64,000 nt of DNA, taken from the NCBI RefSeq assembly GCF_900182595.1, contig NZ_FXTN01000006.1, positions 1 through 64,000 on the forward strand, in the 5' to 3' direction. How positions within the stretch are numbered: position 1 is the first letter of the stretch; each line of letters opens with the position of its first letter. Below are positions 60,604 through 64,000 of this stretch, in pieces. A program made the position numbers and the translations under genes. The notes beneath the pieces are model-generated. The model did not search any database and was not told the DNA's origin. It was given only the letters and a program-made list of their open reading frames with translations. The stretch comes from Pedobacter westerhofensis. GTDB lineage: Bacteria > Bacteroidota > Bacteroidia > Sphingobacteriales > Sphingobacteriaceae.

Positions 60604-61557
60604 TTAGCTTTTAACCATATTAAACCAATAACCCAATTTCCTCTGCAAATCTATTTTACGATTAACTTCAGTCTTGAAATAAATCCGCTGCACATGCGTA
60701 TCCACCGTACGCTTGCCGATAAACAGATTTTCCGCAATCTGTTCATAGGTCAATCCCTGGCAATGTAATTCAGCCACCTCAGCCTCCCTTTTGCTGAGCC
60801 GGTTTTTGAGACAAGTTTCCGTAAAGTCGGCTTTTTGCTTATCATCCAGCACATTCATCGCCAGCTGACGCTCTTTTTCCATCCGCTCCATTCTTCCCGA
60901 ACGGATCATAAACAAAGTTGTAATGATTAAAAACCCCATATTGGTCGATAACACTTCAATCCACTGCGCCACATGCAGATAGGAAAACACAGTCATCAGC
61001 CCCCATGGAAACACCGCCCAGTAGCCAGCCAACATCTCTCCCTTACGGGAAGGATACAAGGATTGGTCGTTACATTTGAACTGCAACTGCATTGATCTCA
61101 AAATGGCCCACAGCAATACAGGCACATACAAAAAGGGAATAATCATCCCGTAGTCAATGACAAACTCCAGGTCTCCAGTGAGCGGATAAACCACACCAAA
61201 AAAAATCAAGTAAGGCAAAAGTAGAAAAGCGGGCACTCCATAAACAGCATGCCAACGCAAACCTTCCAGATGGTAAGCCTTATAAAAATAGAAAGGAAAA
61301 TAACTGGCCATCAGAAAACCGGAGCCGTAGGCAATGATATTCTGTACGGTGACAGGAATCCCCTTAATTTGTGGATCAGGGAACAGCCCACCAGTCAGGT
61401 TATAAATGATCAACAGCGACAGGAGTACGAAATACAGGAGCCTGCTTTTATCTTTTGGCCATGCATAATAATACCAAAGTACAAACGGAAGCATCATCAG
61501 TTCCAGCAATACAATAACAAGGGTCAGCATATGCAGCTCAGTACCTGGGATCAGCAT
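60604..61557 (-). CDS. Membrane-anchored LuxR-type transcriptional regulator
   Basis: 317 aa. About seven hydrophobic helices in the first 220 residues (for example LTLVIVLLELMMLPFVLWYY and YFVLLSLLIIYNLTGGLF), then a coiled segment and a LuxR/GerE HTH at about 253-315 (RLSKREAEVAELHCQGLTYE, QIAENLFIGKRTVDTHVQRI). This integral-membrane LuxR type is frequent in Bacteroidota. Single gene, leftward. The signal is unknown. Confidence 0.85.
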   Translation of the reverse strand: MLIPGTELHMLTLVIVLLELMMLPFVLWYYYAWPKDKSRLLYFVLLSLLIIYNLTGGLFPDPQIKGIPVTVQNIIAYGSGFLMASYFPFYFYKAYHLEGLRWHAVYGVPAFLLLPYLIFFGVVYPLTGDLEFVIDYGMIIPFLYVPVLLWAILRSMQLQFKCNDQSLYPSRKGEMLAGYWAVFPWGLMTVFSYLHVAQWIEVLSTNMGFLIITTLFMIRSGRMERMEKERQLAMNVLDDKQKADFTETCLKNRLSKREAEVAELHCQGLTYEQIAENLFIGKRTVDTHVQRIYFKTEVNRKIDLQRKLGYWFNMVKS

Positions 61558-61597
61558 AGAAAAAATAGGTTAATAATAGGTAAGTGGTTTGAAAGTA

Positions 61598-62170
61598 TCA
61601 GCTACGTTTCAAAAAAAGCAGCGAATAACTCAGCTCAGTTTGGTGAAATACTTGAAAGCCAAACTTTTGATAAAACGAAATGTTGCGTGCAACAGAAGTT
61701 TCCAGGTAAACCGGTAAATCCTGTGCATCCATTTTGGAAAGCAGTGCAGCCATCAAACCGGAACCGATACCCTTTCCCTGTACGGCAGGGTCTACACCGA
61801 TAAACCACAGGTAACAAAACGGACCCTTTGGATGCTGATTTTCGATCAGCTTCTCACGGTGAAGCACTTTTTTCAGACGAGCAAAACCAATGACCCCAAA
61901 CAACAACTTGATGTCCAGCCACACCGCAGATAATGAAAACTGCTTTAGATGCCGATAAAACAAAAGCGCACAGGCAGATCCTTCTTCGTTAACAACAACT
62001 TCTCCAAACTCATAACAGACATCAAAGGCATATTCCATCAGCCGCCGTATCCGAGTGTTCCGTCCAGAGCTTGACCCCACCAAAAATCCTACACTCAAAT
62101 TGTCTATAAAAGAGAGCCGAAGGAGTTCCACAATCCTCTCTTTATCTGATCGCTTAGCTTTTCTCATCAT
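61598..62170 (-). CDS. GNAT-family N-acetyltransferase
   Basis: 190 aa. The acetyl-CoA motif is visible in FIGVDPAVQGKGIGSGLMAA (near residues 128-147) with the Q/RxxGxG/A signature, and ARNISFYQKFGFQVF near the C-terminus is the conserved strand-helix end. Substrate unknown. It may belong to one unit with the TetR gene and the oxoamine synthase upstream, all leftward and close together. Confidence 0.85.
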   Translation of the reverse strand: MMRKAKRSDKERIVELLRLSFIDNLSVGFLVGSSSGRNTRIRRLMEYAFDVCYEFGEVVVNEEGSACALLFYRHLKQFSLSAVWLDIKLLFGVIGFARLKKVLHREKLIENQHPKGPFCYLWFIGVDPAVQGKGIGSGLMAALLSKMDAQDLPVYLETSVARNISFYQKFGFQVFHQTELSYSLLFLKRS

Positions 62171-62210
62171 TCATTAAAATTAATTAAACGAAAGTTGCTT
62201 ATTTACATCG

Positions 62211-62903
62211 CTATGAATCTGTGATCACCTCTTTCTGATTCAGCGTTTTAATTTCTGCAGCCTTCCAAAACAGATCGATAATCTGTCCAATGGCCACAAT
62301 CAAATCCTCTCTGTCGCTTTCATTATTAATATCTACTCCGCATACTGTGCTCTTGTTTGTTTTCGCATGCCAAACTATACCATATATTCCAAACAGCATC
62401 AGTGCAAGGATCGGGCGAAACTTTAATCCAGAGTTCAAAAAATGAGGATCTGTCATTGCCGCAATCCTTGCGCCCTCTACTTCCCGCTCTTCGGAAATTT
62501 CCCTGAGTAAGGGATTAACTTCAGAAACCTGCCAGTGAATTATGGTTTGCATAATTGGATCACTAGAAAAAATCTTAAATTGGTTCTGGAAAATTGTAGT
62601 GATAAATTCTTGAAGACCCTGTTCAAGAATTGCATCAGAATTTTGAAACTGCTCAAATACGGGCATCCAAAAATCTATGCTTTTAATATAGGTCTTCACC
62701 AGGTTATTATAGGTAGTAAAATAGTGATAGATCATTTTTTTGCTCACACCTGCCCGAGCCTCTATCTTATTAACCCCTAGTCCAGCCCAGCCGTTTTCCT
62801 TCAAGATATCGCCAACCGCATCCAGCAACCTTTTCATGGTCACCTCTCTTGGATACTTTGCATATGGGCCACGTTTTTTTTTTCTTACATCGCTTTTCTC
62901 CAT
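62211..62903 (-). CDS. TetR-family transcriptional regulator
   Basis: 230 aa from the ATG at 62903 (MEKSDVRKKKRGPYAKYPRE); the longer frame overlaps the upstream gene and is unlikely. Residues about 20-70 are a TetR HTH (RLLDAVGDILKENGWAGLGV, NKIEARAGVSKKMIYHYFTT). The C-terminal ligand domain is helical and unassigned. It starts 1 bp after the stop of the alpha-oxoamine synthase gene, so probably one operon. It may sense the product of the synthase. Confidence 0.85.
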   Translation of the reverse strand: MEKSDVRKKKRGPYAKYPREVTMKRLLDAVGDILKENGWAGLGVNKIEARAGVSKKMIYHYFTTYNNLVKTYIKSIDFWMPVFEQFQNSDAILEQGLQEFITTIFQNQFKIFSSDPIMQTIIHWQVSEVNPLLREISEEREVEGARIAAMTDPHFLNSGLKFRPILALMLFGIYGIVWHAKTNKSTVCGVDINNESDREDLIVAIGQIIDLFWKAAEIKTLNQKEVITDS

Positions 62904-62904
62904 A

Positions 62905-64000
62905 CTAAACTTCTCCCCCTTTTCTAATAGGCAACTCCCGGGCCAAGTCATTAAAAACATTCAACACCCTGTCTATCTGCTGCGTCGTATGAGTTGCCAT
63001 TAAACTCATGCGTATTCTGGTATCCTTTTTCGACACAGCCGGGTACATGATCGGATTGGCATACACACCTGCACGCAACAGTTTTCCAGAAACTTCGGCC
63101 GTTAAGGCCATATCCCCAATCTTTACAGGGATAATCGCCGATTGCGTATTGCCGATATCCAAGCCAATACTTTTCAGGCCAGAAGTAAAATGATTTACAT
63201 TTTCCCAAAGGAGATCTTTCCATTCTGGCTCTTCATCAATTAAATCAATCGCTTTTAGTATCCCCATGGATGCCGGTGTAGCAGTAACAGAAAATAAATG
63301 CTGGCGACTTTGAAACTTGAAAAATCGAATGAGTTCAGGTGACGCGACTACGTAGCCACCTAAATGGCCGAATGTCTTGCTGAAAGTACCCGTTATGATA
63401 TCCACATCTTGATAGAGTCCATTCGGCTCAATCACACCACGTCCCGTCTCTCCAATCACACCAACACCATGTGCATCATCCATAATTACGTATCCATCAT
63501 AGCGGTGCACTAAGTTAACTAGTTCATTAAGTCTTGCCAAGTCCCCATCCTGAGAATACACACCATCTACCACCACAAACCGTGTCCTGTATCTATCTTT
63601 GGCGTCTTTTAAAATAAGCTCCAAATGCTCCAGATCATTATGTCGAAAAGTTTTTTGATTCTTGCCTTTGCAACCCTCAAACATGCTGGCGTGGATCTTC
63701 ATGTCCGTAACTACCAGATCTTCCTTTCCGATTAAAGCCATTAAGCTCGAAGAATTGGCCGTATAACCTGTCGTATATATTATCGCTGCGTCGCGTTGAA
63801 AGAATGCCGCGATCTTTTCTTCCAGCTCGCGATGGAAAGTGAAATGACCACCGATGGCAGGAGAAGCACCCGTTCCTGTACCTAAATACTGAATCCCAAA
63901 TATCGCAGCTTTCTTCACAAGTGGATGCTGAGAGAATCCAAGGTAATCATTGGAAACCAAACTAATGTATTTGCCAACACCTCCCAGAGCCGGTATGTTC
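62905..64000 (-). CDS. Alpha-oxoamine synthase (KBL/SPT/AONS type), partial at window edge
   Basis: At least 365 residues; the frame stays open to position 64000, so the N-terminus lies outside the window. PLP-dependent type I fold: SNDYLGFSQHP, GGHFTFHRELEEKIAAFF, DDAHGVGVIGETGRG, ITGTFSKTFGHLGGY with the Schiff-base Lys, and RIRMSLMATHT near the end. The family condenses an acyl-CoA with an amino acid (8-amino-7-oxononanoate synthase, serine palmitoyltransferase, CqsA). The GHFTFHRELEE and TFSKTFGHLGG patterns favour a serine palmitoyltransferase-like member, typical of sphingolipid-making Sphingobacteriaceae, but this is not certain. Confidence 0.88.
   Translation of the reverse strand, partial: NIPALGGVGKYISLVSNDYLGFSQHPLVKKAAIFGIQYLGTGTGASPAIGGHFTFHRELEEKIAAFFQRDAAIIYTTGYTANSSSLMALIGKEDLVVTDMKIHASMFEGCKGKNQKTFRHNDLEHLELILKDAKDRYRTRFVVVDGVYSQDGDLARLNELVNLVHRYDGYVIMDDAHGVGVIGETGRGVIEPNGLYQDVDIITGTFSKTFGHLGGYVVASPELIRFFKFQSRQHLFSVTATPASMGILKAIDLIDEEPEWKDLLWENVNHFTSGLKSIGLDIGNTQSAIIPVKIGDMALTAEVSGKLLRAGVYANPIMYPAVSKKDTRIRMSLMATHTTQQIDRVLNVFNDLARELPIRKGGEV

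Overview
The window looks like an accessory island of a Bacteroidota genome, most likely Sphingobacteriaceae (Pedobacter/Mucilaginibacter type). The grounds are a Bacteroidetes TraE-to-TraM conjugation cluster with RteC and ICE-type RadC, a SusC/SusD pair, a TAnnTTTG-type promoter and weak ribosome binding sites. No rRNA, tRNA or CRISPR array was recognised, and no intact integrase or transposase gene lies in the window. The genus is an inference.

Layout. 1-92: terminal repeats of an IS21-type element whose body lies left of the window. 124-4060: phage-like control region, with leftward small HTH proteins and a divergent S24-type repressor, lipoprotein and XRE regulator. 4262-6198: two leftward genes of unknown function. 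6245-8728: decayed DNA, comprising a radC tail, a striking array of TCCGGCAA-N3-TCCGGCAA sites, and a dead AlbA_2 (Schlafen-like) plus DUF4062 operon. 8854-9753: XRE/ImmA-type regulator-protease pair.

10199-31351 is a dense block of conflict-type genes: (i) a ubiquitin-like conjugation operon (triple Ubl-E2 fusion, JAB-E1 fusion, DUF6527) closed by a perfect 56-bp palindrome, convergent with a ClpP-fold SDH-type protease and a small partner; (ii) a truncated HNH_5 gene; (iii) a RES-domain toxin-like protein; (iv) a three-gene ABC-3C system (nuclease-like effector, middle component, Rad50-like ATPase); (v) an Mrr-like nuclease followed by a CHAT caspase-like protease; (vi) a five-gene run (PLD nuclease with a PUA/EVE-like tail, HExxH metalloprotease, 713-aa protein with a PD-(D/E)xK-like end, two unknown helical proteins) that matches no defence system I can name; (vii) a HEPN-like protein and a DUF5677-like protein, divergent.

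32259-33695 is a COG1672/DUF234 ATPase behind a duplicated inverted-repeat operator. 33716-51280 is part of an integrative conjugative element: RadC, small ICE proteins, a PUR-RadC-N fusion, then TraM, L, K, J, three tandem TraI-like proteins, a lipoprotein, TraG (VirB4), TraF-like, TraE, RteC and an XRE regulator, all leftward. Integrase, relaxase, coupling protein and TraN/O are not present here. The conflict block is probably cargo of this or an older element.

51281-64000 looks like host chromosome or its junction: an unassigned, highly structured RNA element at 51401-51577, a TlpA-DUF3738/SusC/SusD operon with DUF6520, MauE-like and AraC genes nearby, then a membrane LuxR regulator, GNAT, TetR and an alpha-oxoamine synthase that runs off the right edge. 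Two noncoding elements at about 14.5 and 38.1 kb share long identical blocks and a covarying hairpin, suggesting a repeated small RNA or mobile terminator. All family assignments are by eye; none was checked by database search.
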